From NCBI RefSeq assembly GCF_019264355.1, contig NZ_JAHVAH010000001.1, forward strand, positions 418,001 to 482,000: a stretch of 64,000 bases of DNA, written 5' to 3'. The stretch's first letter is position 1. Each line of letters starts with the position of its first letter. The DNA comes from Sphingomicrobium clamense. Lineage in GTDB: Bacteria > Pseudomonadota > Alphaproteobacteria > Sphingomonadales > Sphingomonadaceae. Shown here piece by piece: positions 44,336 through 53,438 of the stretch. A program made the translations under genes and the position numbers. The notes below the pieces were generated by a model that searched no databases, was not told the origin of the DNA, and saw nothing but the letters and a program-made list of their open reading frames with translations.

Positions 44336-46648
44336 ATGAGCGAGAGTAACGTCAAGTTTTCCGAGGCCGAGGCGATCGATTTCCACGCGCGCGGCCGCCC
44401 AGGCAAGATCGAGATCATCGCCTCCAAGCCGATGGCGACGCAGCGCGACCTGGCGCTGGCCTACTCGCCAGGCGTCGCGGTGCCGGTCAAGGCAATCGCC
44501 GAGGATCCGGGCCGTGCCTACGAACTGACCGCCAAGGGTAACCTCGTCGCCGTCATTTCGAACGGGACGGCGATCCTCGGGCTCGGCAATCTCGGTGCGC
44601 TCGCCTCGAAGCCGGTGATGGAAGGCAAGTCGGTCCTCTTCAAGCGCTTCGCCGACATCGATTCCATCGACCTCGAACTCGACACCGAGGATTGCGACAA
44701 GTTCATCGACGCGGTCGCGCTGATGGGTCCGAGCTTCGGAGGCATCAACCTCGAGGATATCGGCGCGCCGGACTGCTTCATCATCGAACAGGCGCTTAAG
44801 GAGCGGATGAATATCCCGGTCTTCCATGACGACCAGCACGGGACTGCGATCATCACCGCTGCCGGCCTCATCAACGCCGCGCACCTCACGGGCCGCAAGC
44901 TGGGTGAGATGAAGGTGGTCGTGAATGGCGCGGGCGCGGCGGCGATCAGCTGCTCGGAACTCATCAAGTGTATGGGGGTCAGCCCCGAGAACGTCACGAT
45001 GTGCGACAGCAAGGGCGTGATCCATAAGGGCCGCGACGATCTCGACCAGTGGAAAAGCGCGCAGGCGATCGAGACCGACGACCGCACGCTGACCGATGCG
45101 CTCAAGGGCGCGGACGTATTCCTCGGCCTGTCGGTCGCGAACGTCGTAACGGGCGAAATGGTCAAGAACATGGCCAAGCAGCCGATCATCTTCGCGATGG
45201 CCAACCCCGACCCCGAAATCTCGCCGCCCGAGGCGAAGAAGGCCTGCCCCGACGCGATCATCGCCACGGGGCGCTCGGACTATCCCAACCAGGTCAACAA
45301 CGTCTTGGGCTTTCCCTTCATCTTCCGCGGCGCGCTCGACGTGCGCGCGACGGCGGTCAATGACGAGATGAAGATCGCGGCCGCGCGGGCGCTGGCCGAA
45401 TTGGCGCGCGAGGCGGTGCCCGAGGAAGTCTCGGCCGCCTATGGCGAGACCAAGAGTTTCGGCCCCGACTATATCATCCCGGCACCGTTCGACCCGCGCC
45501 TGATCGAGGTCGTCCCCGCGGCGGTGGCGAAGGCGGCGGCCGATACCGGCGTCGCGCAGAAGCCGATCGTCGACATGGAGGCCTATCGCAAGCAGCTTGC
45601 CGGTCGCCTCAATCCGACCGCATCGACGCTCAGCCTGGCCTACGAAGCTGCCAAGCAGAATCCCAAGCGCGTGCTGTTCGCCGAGGGCGAAGAGGACAAT
45701 GTCCTGCGCGCTGCGATCGCGTTCAAGGAGGGCGGCTACGGCATTCCGGTGCTGGTCGGCCGCGAAGGGACGTACGACAAGCTCGCCGCGCTCGGGGTCG
45801 AGAATCCCAAGGATTACGAGGTCCTCAATTCGCGCAACTCGCCCATGGTCAAGAAGGCGGTCGATTTCATCTACGAGAAGCACCAGCGCGGCGGCATGCT
45901 GCGGCGCCAGGTCGAGCGGATGGTCAATCAGGATCGCAATTACTTCACTGCCGCGATGCTCGCGCTGGGCGAAGGCGATGCGATGATCACGGGTACGACG
46001 CGACCGTTCAGCCAGAGCCTCGCGCAGGTGCGCACGGTCATCGACGACGAAAGCGGCGCCGAGCCGTTCGGCATTTCGGTGGTCGTAGGACAGCATAAGA
46101 CGGTGATGATCGCCGATACGTCGGTGACCGAACGCCCGACCGCCGAACAGCTGGCCGCGATCGCGGTGCGCTCTGCCGCCTTCGCGCGGCGCATGGGGCA
46201 GGAGCCGCGTGTCGCCTTCGTGTCCTACACGACCTTCGGCAACCCGCCCGGCGTCCATATCGAGCCGCTGCGCGACGCGGTGAAGCTGCTCGACCGGATG
46301 ACCACCGACTTCGAGTATGAAGGCGAGATGGGGCCGGATGTCGCGCTCAATCACGAGGCGCAGCGCAAATATTATCCGTTCAGCCGTCTTTCGGGGCCTG
46401 CCAACATCCTGATCATGCCGGGCCTGCAGTCGGCGAACATCTCGTCCAAGCTGATGAAGGCGCTGGGCGGCGAAAGCGTGCTGGGGCCCTACCTCCTAGG
46501 CATGAGCCTTCCGGTGCAGATCGCGCCGATGACCGCGACGTCGAGCGACCTCGTCACGCTTGCGGTGCTGGCGGCGGGCGGCGCGGATGCGCTGCGTCGA
46601 AGCCCGTCGAGCGCCATCGCGATGGCCGCGCGCGACCAGGTCGGATAA
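44336..46648 (+). CDS. maeB: NADP-dependent malic enzyme with phosphotransacetylase-like C-terminal domain
   Basis: A 770-residue two-domain protein that decarboxylates malate to pyruvate with NADPH production. Residues ~1-430 are the malic enzyme: YSPGVAVPVKAI, VFHDDQHGTAIITAAGLINA, VVNGAGAAAISC and MANPDPEISPPEA. Residues ~440-770 are phosphotransacetylase-like (VLFAEGEEDNVLRAA, FSRLSGPANILIMPGLQSAN) and in relatives act as a regulatory domain sensing acetyl-CoA rather than as an enzyme. GAGAGGAAAG precedes the ATG at 44336. Its stop abuts the rel stop (46648/46649). Confidence 0.95.
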   Translation: MSESNVKFSEAEAIDFHARGRPGKIEIIASKPMATQRDLALAYSPGVAVPVKAIAEDPGRAYELTAKGNLVAVISNGTAILGLGNLGALASKPVMEGKSVLFKRFADIDSIDLELDTEDCDKFIDAVALMGPSFGGINLEDIGAPDCFIIEQALKERMNIPVFHDDQHGTAIITAAGLINAAHLTGRKLGEMKVVVNGAGAAAISCSELIKCMGVSPENVTMCDSKGVIHKGRDDLDQWKSAQAIETDDRTLTDALKGADVFLGLSVANVVTGEMVKNMAKQPIIFAMANPDPEISPPEAKKACPDAIIATGRSDYPNQVNNVLGFPFIFRGALDVRATAVNDEMKIAAARALAELAREAVPEEVSAAYGETKSFGPDYIIPAPFDPRLIEVVPAAVAKAAADTGVAQKPIVDMEAYRKQLAGRLNPTASTLSLAYEAAKQNPKRVLFAEGEEDNVLRAAIAFKEGGYGIPVLVGREGTYDKLAALGVENPKDYEVLNSRNSPMVKKAVDFIYEKHQRGGMLRRQVERMVNQDRNYFTAAMLALGEGDAMITGTTRPFSQSLAQVRTVIDDESGAEPFGISVVVGQHKTVMIADTSVTERPTAEQLAAIAVRSAAFARRMGQEPRVAFVSYTTFGNPPGVHIEPLRDAVKLLDRMTTDFEYEGEMGPDVALNHEAQRKYYPFSRLSGPANILIMPGLQSANISSKLMKALGGESVLGPYLLGMSLPVQIAPMTATSSDLVTLAVLAAGGADALRRSPSSAIAMAARDQVG

Positions 46649-48760
46649 TTAGATACGCTCTGCCTGGCTGACCACGTCGCTGGCGCGCAGCGCGGCGACC
46701 ATGGCGTGGAGGTGGGCAAGGTCGTGCAGTTCCACGTCGACGTGGAAGGTGTGGAAACTGCCGTCGCGGTGCACCTGCTGCAGGTTGATGATGTTCGCGT
46801 CCTTGGACCCGAAAATTCCCGCCATTTCGCCAAGCGCGCCCGCGACGTCGCGCAGGATGACCGCCAGGCGGGCGGTGCCGCCGTCATTCTCGTCGCCCCA
46901 TGACACATCGAGCCAGTCGGCATCGACGCCGTTGGCAAGGTTGTCGCAGCCGATGACGTGAACCTCGATGCCCTCGTCCTCGCGCCGTACGCCGACGATG
47001 CGGTCGCCCGGGATCGGGTGGCAGCATTCGGCGAGGTCGAACGCGACCCCAGGCGTCAGGCCCTTGATCGAGATGGCGCTGCGCTGCGCGGAGGGCTTGC
47101 CCGCCTTCTTGCGCCCGCGCTTCTTCTTGGTGTCGACCGACGAGCCGGGCGACACCGCTTCCATCACGGCTTCGTCGGATAGGCGCTTGCGCGCGATCGC
47201 GATCATTAGCGCCTCTTCGTCCTCGAGCTTCAGCGCCTTGATCGCCTTCTTGGCGGGTGTGCGCGGCTTGCGCCCCGGGATGCGCTCGACAATCTCTTCG
47301 AAAATCTTGCGGCCCAGCTCGATCGTCTCGTCGCGTTCCTTGTGGCGCACGAAGCGGCGGACCGCCGCGCGCGCCTTGCCGGTAGCGACAAAGCGGAGCC
47401 ATGACGGCTGGGGATGCTGGGCTTCGGAGGCGAGGATTTCGACCTGGTCGCCATTGTCGAGGATCGTGCGTAGCGGGACCACGCGCCCGTTGACCTTCGC
47501 GCCCACCGTCTGGTCGCCCAGGTCGGTGTGGACGGCATAGGCGAAGTCGACCGGAGTCGCGCCCTTGGGCAGCTGGATCAGCTCGCCCTTGGGCGTGAAG
47601 GCGAAGATGCGGTCCTGGTACATCGCCATGCGCGTATGTTCGAGCAGCTCTTCGGGGCTCGAGGCATGGTCGAGGATCTCGACGAGGTCGGTGATCCACG
47701 GCACCTGGATGTCGGCCGCGGGCTTGCCTTCCTTATAGGCCCAGTGCGCGGCGAGGCCCCGCTCGGCCTGCTCGTGCATCTGGCGGGTGCGCAGCTGGAT
47801 CTCGATCCGCATGTTGCTGTCGTGGATGACCGACGTGTGGATCGAGCGATAGCCGTTGCGCTTCGGGGTCGAGATGAAGTCCTTGAAGCGCCCGGGCACC
47901 ATCGGCCAGCGCGCGTGGATCAGGCCGAGGGCGCGATAGACGTCCTCTTCCTTGTCGACGATCACGCGGAACGCCATCACGTCGGATAGCTGCTCGAAGC
48001 TGATGTGCCGCTCGGCCATCTTCTTCCAGATCGAATAGGGATGCTTCTCGCGCCCGGTCACCTCGGCCTGGAGCCCGTTGTCGGCGAGATGGAGTTCCAA
48101 TCCCAGCCCGATGCGATTGACGAGGTCGCCGCCTTGCGCCTTCAACTGGTCGAGGCGGCGCAGGATCGAGGCGTAGGCTTCGGGTTCGAGCTGCTGGAAG
48201 GCGAGCGTCTGCATCTCCTTCATCATCTCATACATCCCGATTCGCTCGGCGAGCGGGGCGTAAATGTCCATCGTCTCGCGCGCGATGCGCTGGCGTTTCT
48301 CGACCTTGGGGATGTGGTGGAGCGTGCGCATGTTGTGGAGCCGGTCTGCCAGCTTCACCAGCAGGACGCGGATATCGCCCGACAAGGCGAGCAGGAACTT
48401 GCGCAGATTTTCGGCGGCGCGCTCGCTCTCGGTCATCGCTTCGACCTTGGAGAGCTTGGTTACGCCGTCGACGAGGCGCGCGACATTCTCGCCGAACAGA
48501 TTCTCGATCTGCTCGTGGGTGGCGACCGTGTCTTCGATCGTGTCGTGCAGGATGGCGGTGACGATCGTCTCGTCATCCAGCTTCATGTCGGTGAGGATGC
48601 CGGCCACCTCGATCGGGTGGCTGAAATAGGGGTCGCCCGAGGCGCGCACCTGCGCCCCGTGCGCCTTCATCGAATAGACGTAGGCGCGATTGATCAGGCC
48701 CTCGTCCGCATGCGGATCGTAGGCCTTGACCTTCTCGACAAGTTCATACTGCCTCAGCAC
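46649..48760 (-). CDS. Bifunctional (p)ppGpp synthetase/hydrolase (Rel/SpoT)
   Basis: A 703-residue stringent-response enzyme. The N-terminal HD hydrolase has FSHPIEVAGIL, TAILHDTIEDT and KLADRLHNMRTL; the synthetase has AFRVIVDKEEDVYRALGLIH, GYRSIHTSVI and EIQLRTRQMHEQAERGLAAH; then come TGS (FAFTPKGELIQLPKGATPVD), a helical and a conserved-Cys region (ECCHPIPGDRIVG), and a C-terminal ACT domain. I use the GTG at 48760; a TTG-led extension to 48796 is low-complexity. A strong hairpin covers the ribosome-binding site. Confidence 0.93.
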   Translation of the reverse strand: MLRQYELVEKVKAYDPHADEGLINRAYVYSMKAHGAQVRASGDPYFSHPIEVAGILTDMKLDDETIVTAILHDTIEDTVATHEQIENLFGENVARLVDGVTKLSKVEAMTESERAAENLRKFLLALSGDIRVLLVKLADRLHNMRTLHHIPKVEKRQRIARETMDIYAPLAERIGMYEMMKEMQTLAFQQLEPEAYASILRRLDQLKAQGGDLVNRIGLGLELHLADNGLQAEVTGREKHPYSIWKKMAERHISFEQLSDVMAFRVIVDKEEDVYRALGLIHARWPMVPGRFKDFISTPKRNGYRSIHTSVIHDSNMRIEIQLRTRQMHEQAERGLAAHWAYKEGKPAADIQVPWITDLVEILDHASSPEELLEHTRMAMYQDRIFAFTPKGELIQLPKGATPVDFAYAVHTDLGDQTVGAKVNGRVVPLRTILDNGDQVEILASEAQHPQPSWLRFVATGKARAAVRRFVRHKERDETIELGRKIFEEIVERIPGRKPRTPAKKAIKALKLEDEEALMIAIARKRLSDEAVMEAVSPGSSVDTKKKRGRKKAGKPSAQRSAISIKGLTPGVAFDLAECCHPIPGDRIVGVRREDEGIEVHVIGCDNLANGVDADWLDVSWGDENDGGTARLAVILRDVAGALGEMAGIFGSKDANIINLQQVHRDGSFHTFHVDVELHDLAHLHAMVAALRASDVVSQAERI

Positions 48761-48780
48761 CCTCCCCAAATGGGGGAGGG
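48760..48780 (-). promoter_or_regulatory. Hairpin covering the rel ribosome-binding site
   Basis: In rel mRNA, CCCTCCCC (48780-48773) pairs perfectly with GGGGAGGG (48767-48760) across a CATTT loop. The right arm is the Shine-Dalgarno sequence and its last G begins the GTG start. A further CCCCTCCCC lies just upstream as an alternative arm. Either it controls translation, or it is a dispersed palindromic repeat of the kind common between sphingomonad genes. Confidence 0.5.
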
Positions 48781-48832
48781 GGAGGGGTTTTTGCAAGTGC
48801 GAAAAGGGCGGGTGTCGCCCCGGTTGAGGCGC

Positions 48833-49123
48833 TTAGCGGGCCTTCTTGTTGCACTTGGCGAGGTCGTCGGCGTCGAACGCGCGTCCGTCGACCGCGAAGC
48901 TGGCGAGCGCGCCGGCTTCCTTGGCGAGCAGTTGGCACTGGATCATCGGGCGGCTTTCGGCCGAACGAAGGGTGCAGCCGTTTCCGTCGCAATTCCAGGC
49001 ACCGCCGCGGGTAATGACGCGGCCTTCCGAGGGCGCTTCGAGCGTGGCGTTGAGCGCGGGGGCTGCCGCGATGGCCGGCGTGGCGACGAAAGCGAGGGCG
49101 AGGGGGGCAAGGATGGCACGCAT
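48833..49123 (-). CDS. CC_3452-family small exported protein
   Basis: A 96-residue protein with a signal peptide (MRAILAPLALAFVATPAIAA) and a mature part PALNATLEAPSEGRVITRGG, AWNCDGNGCTLRSAESRPMI, QCQLLAKEAG, ADDLAKCNK. Four cysteines could give two disulfides. The wording matches the CC_3452 family of Caulobacter and sphingomonads, of unknown function. AGGAG precedes the ATG at 49123 by 7 bases. It is divergent from an HxlR regulator, with paired operator-like sequences in the gap. Confidence 0.8.
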   Translation of the reverse strand: MRAILAPLALAFVATPAIAAAPALNATLEAPSEGRVITRGGAWNCDGNGCTLRSAESRPMIQCQLLAKEAGALASFAVDGRAFDADDLAKCNKKAR

Positions 49124-49139
49124 GGTCGGACTCCTGATG

Positions 49140-49186
49140 AGTTGCAATTGACTACTCAATGCGCATACCAGTTGCAAAACGCAACT
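49140..49186. promoter_or_regulatory. Operator-like AGTTGCAA elements between CC_3452 and HxlR genes
   Basis: AGTTGC-AAAAC-GCAACT (49170-49186) is a perfect dyad with 6-bp arms; a related sequence AGTTGCAATTGACT (49140-49153) lies 30 bases (centre to centre about 31) away. They sit between the divergent starts at 49123 and 49245, as expected for autoregulation by the HxlR-type protein. Confidence 0.5.
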
Positions 49187-49244
49187 ATTATTTCGCGTCA
49201 GGTCGGTTTAGAAATGAAACCCGACTGTCGGAGAGGGCCCTTAC

Positions 49245-49748
49245 GTGAGTGAAATCCAGCCAGATATCGAGGCCTTCAAACAGGCCGCCTTGCGTTGTCC
49301 GTTGCCGGAGGCGATCGAACTGATCGGCGAGAAGTGGGCGTTCCTGATCCTGCGCGGCGCGCTCAACGGGCTGCAGCATTTCGAACAGTTCCAGGCAGGG
49401 TTGGGGATTGCGCGCAACATCCTGTCCGACCGTCTGACCAAGCTGGTCGAAGGCGGGATCCTCATTCGCGAGGACGATCCCGACGACCGGCGCAAGAAAG
49501 TCTACTCGCTAACCGACAAGGGCGAGGCGTTGCTCCCCGTCGTCGTCGCGCTGCGCCAATGGGGCGAGACCTGGTGCCACGGCCCGGCAGACATCCAGCT
49601 GGCCGACCAGCAGACGGGCCAGCCGGTGCAGCAGATCGCGCTCCACGCGAAAGACGGCCGCAAGCTCGCGCTCAAGGATTTGATGTGGGTCGACCGCCGC
49701 ACGGGGGCGACGCTGCGCCGCCACCAAGCGCCGGGTATTGACCTGTAG
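49245..49748 (+). CDS. HxlR-family winged-helix transcriptional regulator
   Basis: A 167-residue DNA-binding protein. The HxlR domain has CPLPEAIELIGEKWAFLILR with the family Cys, then FEQFQAGLGIARNILSDRLT as recognition helix region and GGILIREDDPDDRRKKVYSL as wing. About 60 C-terminal residues follow with no known domain. HxlR proteins often sense thiol-reactive or aldehyde compounds through that Cys. The start is a GTG at 49245 after GGAGAGGG. It may control the divergent CC_3452 gene. Confidence 0.9.
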   Translation: MSEIQPDIEAFKQAALRCPLPEAIELIGEKWAFLILRGALNGLQHFEQFQAGLGIARNILSDRLTKLVEGGILIREDDPDDRRKKVYSLTDKGEALLPVVVALRQWGETWCHGPADIQLADQQTGQPVQQIALHAKDGRKLALKDLMWVDRRTGATLRRHQAPGIDL

Positions 49749-49758
49749 CCCAACAAAA

Positions 49759-49786
49759 AAGGCAGCCCCGAGAGGCTGCCTTCTTG
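49759..49786. terminator. Bidirectional terminator between HxlR gene and rpoZ
   Basis: Perfect 9-bp stem AAGGCAGCC (49759-49767) / GGCTGCCTT (49774-49782) with loop CCGAGA. It has an A-run to the left (giving U's on the minus strand) and TTCTT to the right, so it serves both converging transcripts. Confidence 0.85.
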
Positions 49787-49805
49787 GTGTCGATGATCGA
49801 GAAGC

Positions 49806-50144
49806 TTACTTCTCGACCGCGCTCGGCGTCGGACGCGGCGGCGCGGCTGCGGTCAGGCGCAGCGCTTCGGCCGATTCGCTCAGGCCCGACAGTTCATCGA
49901 TCTCGTCGTCATCGTCGAGCTGCACGCGCTGCAGGCCGGTGATGATGGCTTCTTCGAGATGCTTGGGCTTGATCGTCGTCTCGGCGATTTCGCGCAAGGC
50001 AACGACCGGGTTCTTGTCGCGGTCGCGATCGATCGTGAGGTCCGCACCGCCCGAAATCTGCCGCGCGCGCTGCGCCGACAGGAGGACGAGATCGAACCGG
50101 TTGTCTACTTTGTCGACGCAATCTTCGACTGTAACGCGCGCCAT
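49806..50144 (-). CDS. rpoZ: RNA polymerase omega subunit
   Basis: A 112-residue omega subunit that helps beta-prime assembly and (p)ppGpp response. The conserved N-terminal core is [33 protein letters not shown], then [15 protein letters not shown]. The C-terminal third is acidic ([10 protein letters not shown]) and Pro/Ala-rich. The ATG at 50144 gives the standard MARVTVEDC start; an upstream frame adds unrelated residues. rpoZ often neighbours rel in proteobacteria; here they are about 1 kb apart. Confidence 0.95.
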   Translation of the reverse strand: MARVTVEDCVDKVDNRFDLVLLSAQRARQISGGADLTIDRDRDKNPVVALREIAETTIKPKHLEEAIITGLQRVQLDDDDEIDELSGLSESAEALRLTAAAPPRPTPSAVEK

Positions 50145-50263
50145 TGCTCGCTCCGCAAAAAAGAAATTTCGTTGAAGTGCTGGGCAGATAGGGACGGGAG
50201 GGCGAGGAGTCAATGAAAACGACACGTGCAACAAAGCGCGTTTCGCGGCATTGACCACTGAAC

Positions 50264-51460
50264 ATGGGCAAGTCCGAAACCGAAAATAGCGTCTCGATCG
50301 ACAATCCCGACCCGCCGATCACGGGAGAGGTGGATGGTAACAGCCTGCGCCTCCTCCCTAGCGGCGAGGAACGCGTCGGAACCATGGTCGAGATGATCGA
50401 CGCCGCCGAAGAGCGGATCCGGCTCCTATTCTATTTGTTCGAAGGTGATGAAGAGGGGACCAAGGTTCGCGATGCGCTGGCCCGGGCGGCGGGGCGCGGG
50501 GTCAGGGTCGACATGATCCTCGACGATTTCGGGACCAATGGTGCGCCAGACGACTTTTTCGATCCCATTACCGAGGCGGGCGGAGAGACTTGCGTTTTCC
50601 ACCCCCATGTCGGGCGGCGTTATTTCATCCGCAATCACCAGAAATTGGCCATTTTCGACGGCCAGCGCGCGATCATCGGTGGTGCTAACCTGTCGAAGGA
50701 CTATCTGACCGACGGCCGCGAGGGTTGCTGGCGCGACCTGTGGCTGCAAATTGACGGGCCGACGGTCGAGCATGCCGTGAACTATTTCGACGCGCTCGAC
50801 GACTGGACCAAGAACGGCAAGAGCTCGACAACCGCGCTCAAGAAGATTATCGTCGATTTCTCGCAGCAGGAGGGCAAACTTCGCTGGGTCTTCGGTGGAC
50901 CGCGCCCGCGCATTAGCCCGATGCTCAACGCCATCGTCCAGGATATCGGCTCGGCACGTTCGCTGAAGATGGTCGCAGCCTATTTCTCTCCGTCACGAGC
51001 CATGCTGCGCCGGATCGGGGATGTCGCCGCGCGTGGTGGGGAGGCGGCCGTGCTGACTGCGGCGAAGTCGGACAATAATGCGACGATCGCTGCAGCGCGC
51101 CACACCTACAAGCGGCTGCTGAGGCGCGGCGTCAAAATGTACGAATTCGACAAATGCCGCCTTCACATGAAGCTGATCGTGGTCGACGATGCCGTCTATA
51201 TCGGCTCGTCCAACTTCGACTTTCGCAGCCTCTACATCAATCTCGAGCTGATGCTGCGGATCGAGGATGCCGACTTTGCCGAGCGTATGCACGAGTTCGC
51301 GCAGTCGGAAATGGACGGCAGCCAGGAGATCACGCCCGAACTGCACGCCGAGCGGTCGAGCTGGTGGCGGCGACTCAAATGGGCGATCTCGCGCTGGCTG
51401 GTGACGTCGATGGATTATACCGTTTCGCGTCGCCTCAATTTCCCGCTCACCGGCGAGTGA
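50264..51460 (+). CDS. Phospholipase D-family cardiolipin synthase-like protein
   Basis: A 398-residue PLD-superfamily enzyme with two catalytic HKD motifs: [20 protein letters not shown] near residue 127 and [20 protein letters not shown] near residue 305. There is no transmembrane anchor, unlike ClsA, so it resembles ClsB-type synthases or PLD-like proteins that work at the membrane surface. It would join phosphatidylglycerol or other lipids. The convergent neighbour is a PmtA-like phospholipid methyltransferase, which fits lipid metabolism. Confidence 0.85.
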   Translation: MGKSETENSVSIDNPDPPITGEVDGNSLRLLPSGEERVGTMVEMIDAAEERIRLLFYLFEGDEEGTKVRDALARAAGRGVRVDMILDDFGTNGAPDDFFDPITEAGGETCVFHPHVGRRYFIRNHQKLAIFDGQRAIIGGANLSKDYLTDGREGCWRDLWLQIDGPTVEHAVNYFDALDDWTKNGKSSTTALKKIIVDFSQQEGKLRWVFGGPRPRISPMLNAIVQDIGSARSLKMVAAYFSPSRAMLRRIGDVAARGGEAAVLTAAKSDNNATIAAARHTYKRLLRRGVKMYEFDKCRLHMKLIVVDDAVYIGSSNFDFRSLYINLELMLRIEDADFAERMHEFAQSEMDGSQEITPELHAERSSWWRRLKWAISRWLVTSMDYTVSRRLNFPLTGE

Positions 51461-52078
51461 TTAGCCCCGCCTGCGCGTTGCCCAGAAGAGGGTGGCGGGC
51501 GGCACGTTGGCCCATTCGAAACCGCGTTCGATCTCTTCGAAATGCGGAGCGATATAGTCGAGGACCTTGGGGCTGAACTGGTAGACCAGGAAGCTGCCGC
51601 CATCGCGGATGACGCGTCCGGTCGCGGCCCCGATCTCGTCACCGACGCCGTCGGGGAGGGTCGAGAAGGGCAGGCCGGACACGACATAGTCGGCGTGGTC
51701 GTAGCCATGGTCGCGCACGATATTCTCGACGTCGGCGGCCGAGCCTTCGACGGGCTTGAAGCGCGGGTCGCGAATGTCGCGCGAGAGAAAAGAAATGAAG
51801 TCCCGATTGGGGTCGATCGCGACGAGCATCGCGTCGGGCTTCATCCGCCTGAGGATCTCGCGCGTGAACGTGCCGACCCCGGGCCCATATTCGACGAACA
51901 GGTCGCAACGATCCCAGTCGACGGGCGCGAGCATGCGATCGATTAGCCGTTGGCTGGACGGCACGACCGACGCCACCATTTTCGGGTTTTTCAGGAAGCC
52001 GCGCAGGAATTGCCAACGCGCCTTATTGGCACCGCTAGAGGCGGCGCGATCCTCATACTTGGTGAGCGGCTCGGTCAT
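51461..52078 (-). CDS. SAM-dependent methyltransferase, PmtA-like phospholipid N-methyltransferase
   Basis: A 205-residue class I methyltransferase: RWQFLRGFLKNPKMVASVVP, SSQRLIDRMLAPVDW, the SAM motif LFVEYGPGVGTFTREILRR, AIDPNRDFI and VVSGLPFSTLPDGV. The ASVVPSS and SGLPF stretches are characteristic of the PmtA/rRNA-adenine-methyltransferase-like group that methylates phosphatidylethanolamine. Its stop abuts the stop of the PLD-family gene. Activity inferred from family; a generic small-molecule methyltransferase is the alternative. Confidence 0.75.
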   Translation of the reverse strand: MTEPLTKYEDRAASSGANKARWQFLRGFLKNPKMVASVVPSSQRLIDRMLAPVDWDRCDLFVEYGPGVGTFTREILRRMKPDAMLVAIDPNRDFISFLSRDIRDPRFKPVEGSAADVENIVRDHGYDHADYVVSGLPFSTLPDGVGDEIGAATGRVIRDGGSFLVYQFSPKVLDYIAPHFEEIERGFEWANVPPATLFWATRRRG

Positions 52079-52160
52079 GTTGACAGCATTAGAATGAAAT
52101 GGACCGCTGGCAAGCCCGATGGCGTTGACCCGAAAGCCTGCCGCGCCCATGGGCTGGGCG

Positions 52161-53438
52161 ATGGGCAAACCAATTGGGAAGATCGCCGGATCGGCGCTGA
52201 CGACGCGGCAGTTCGTGCTGCTGTTCTCGGCGATGTTGGTGACCGCGACGGGCAACACCGCGCTCCAGTCTGTCATGCCCTCGATCGGTCGCTCGCTCGG
52301 CATTGCCGACGTGTGGATCGGGGTCGCCTTTACCAGCTCGGCACTGGCGTGGGTCATCTTCGCGCCGATCTGGGCGCGGCAATCCGATCATCGGGGGCGC
52401 AAGACGCTGATCCTGTTGGGCCTGGTCGGCTTCGTCGTCTCCACCTTGTTGTGCGGGATCGTCCTTCTGGGCGGCCTGCGCGGGGTGATGGGTGCAGGGG
52501 TGACGATGGTCGCCTTTGCGCTCGTGCGGATGCTCTACGGCATCTTCGGATGCGCGACGCCGGCGGGGACGCAAGCCTACCTTGCCGCAAAGACGCGGCG
52601 CGGCGCGCGCACGACCGCCTTGTCCAACCTCTCCGCCAGCTTCGGGTTGGGCACGGTCATCGGCCCGGCGCTGGCGCCATTGTTCGTCCTGCCCTTCCTC
52701 GGCCTCACCGGCCCGCTTTTCATGTTCGCGCTGGCGGGCATGCTGGTCTTCGCTGCCGTCTGGCTGCAGCTGCCCGATGACCGGGACCGCCTTCGCCGAG
52801 CCAAGGCCGCCGCCATGGCCTTCCCGGCGGCGAGCCCCACGGGGGCGAGCGTCAGGGCGGCGACCAGCGAGGGGAAGGCGACCTTGCGCTGGAGCGATTC
52901 GCGCATCCGCGACTGGATCGTGTCGGGCGCGATCACCAATAACGCCCTGGCGGCGCTGCTGACGGTGGTCGGCTTCCACACGATCGACCGGCTGGCTCTC
53001 GACCCGGTCGGGGCCGAGCAGCAGGTCGGGCTGGTCCTGATGGCGGGTGCCGCGGCGACGCTGGTGGCGCAATGGGGGCTGATCCCACGCTTTGGCTGGG
53101 GACCGCGCACCCTGGTGCTGCTCGGCTCGGCGATCGCGCTTGCCGGCACGCTGGCGGTGATGGTCGCCGGCAGCCTGATGGGCCTGGTGCTCGCCTACGG
53201 GCTCGCCTGCCTTGGCTTCGGATTGACCCGACCCGGCTTCACCGCGGGCGCCAGCCTTGCCGTGCCGCTGACGGAGCAGGGCGCGGTGGCGGGGCTGACG
53301 ACCTCGGTGAATGGCTTCGCCTTCGTGTTCGCCCCGACCTTGGGCCTGGCACTTTACGGCTTCGCCCCGTCGGCGCCCTTCCTGCTGTGCGCAGGACTGC
53401 TGGGCGCGACATTGCTGCTCTACCGCGGTCGGCTCTAA
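52161..53438 (+). CDS. MFS transporter
   Basis: A major-facilitator protein of about 425 residues with 12 predicted helices. The helix 2-3 loop has IWARQSDHRGRKTLILLGL (motif A), and helix 5 has SFGLGTVIGPALAP (motif C, typical of antiporters). A middle cytoplasmic loop (DDRDRLRRAKAAAMAFPAAS) separates the halves. Drug or small-molecule export is likely; the substrate is unknown. The start is uncertain: ATG at 52119 or 52149 would add up to 14 residues; 52161 fits the first helix best. Confidence 0.85.
   Translation: MGKPIGKIAGSALTTRQFVLLFSAMLVTATGNTALQSVMPSIGRSLGIADVWIGVAFTSSALAWVIFAPIWARQSDHRGRKTLILLGLVGFVVSTLLCGIVLLGGLRGVMGAGVTMVAFALVRMLYGIFGCATPAGTQAYLAAKTRRGARTTALSNLSASFGLGTVIGPALAPLFVLPFLGLTGPLFMFALAGMLVFAAVWLQLPDDRDRLRRAKAAAMAFPAASPTGASVRAATSEGKATLRWSDSRIRDWIVSGAITNNALAALLTVVGFHTIDRLALDPVGAEQQVGLVLMAGAAATLVAQWGLIPRFGWGPRTLVLLGSAIALAGTLAVMVAGSLMGLVLAYGLACLGFGLTRPGFTAGASLAVPLTEQGAVAGLTTSVNGFAFVFAPTLGLALYGFAPSAPFLLCAGLLGATLLLYRGRL

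Noticed and set aside
44303..46354. 683-codon open frame opposite the malic enzyme
   Set aside because: Antisense shadow; no family resemblance.
48761..48796. TTG-initiated extension of rel
   Set aside because: Twelve low-complexity residues coded by the C-rich hairpin; no ribosome-binding site.
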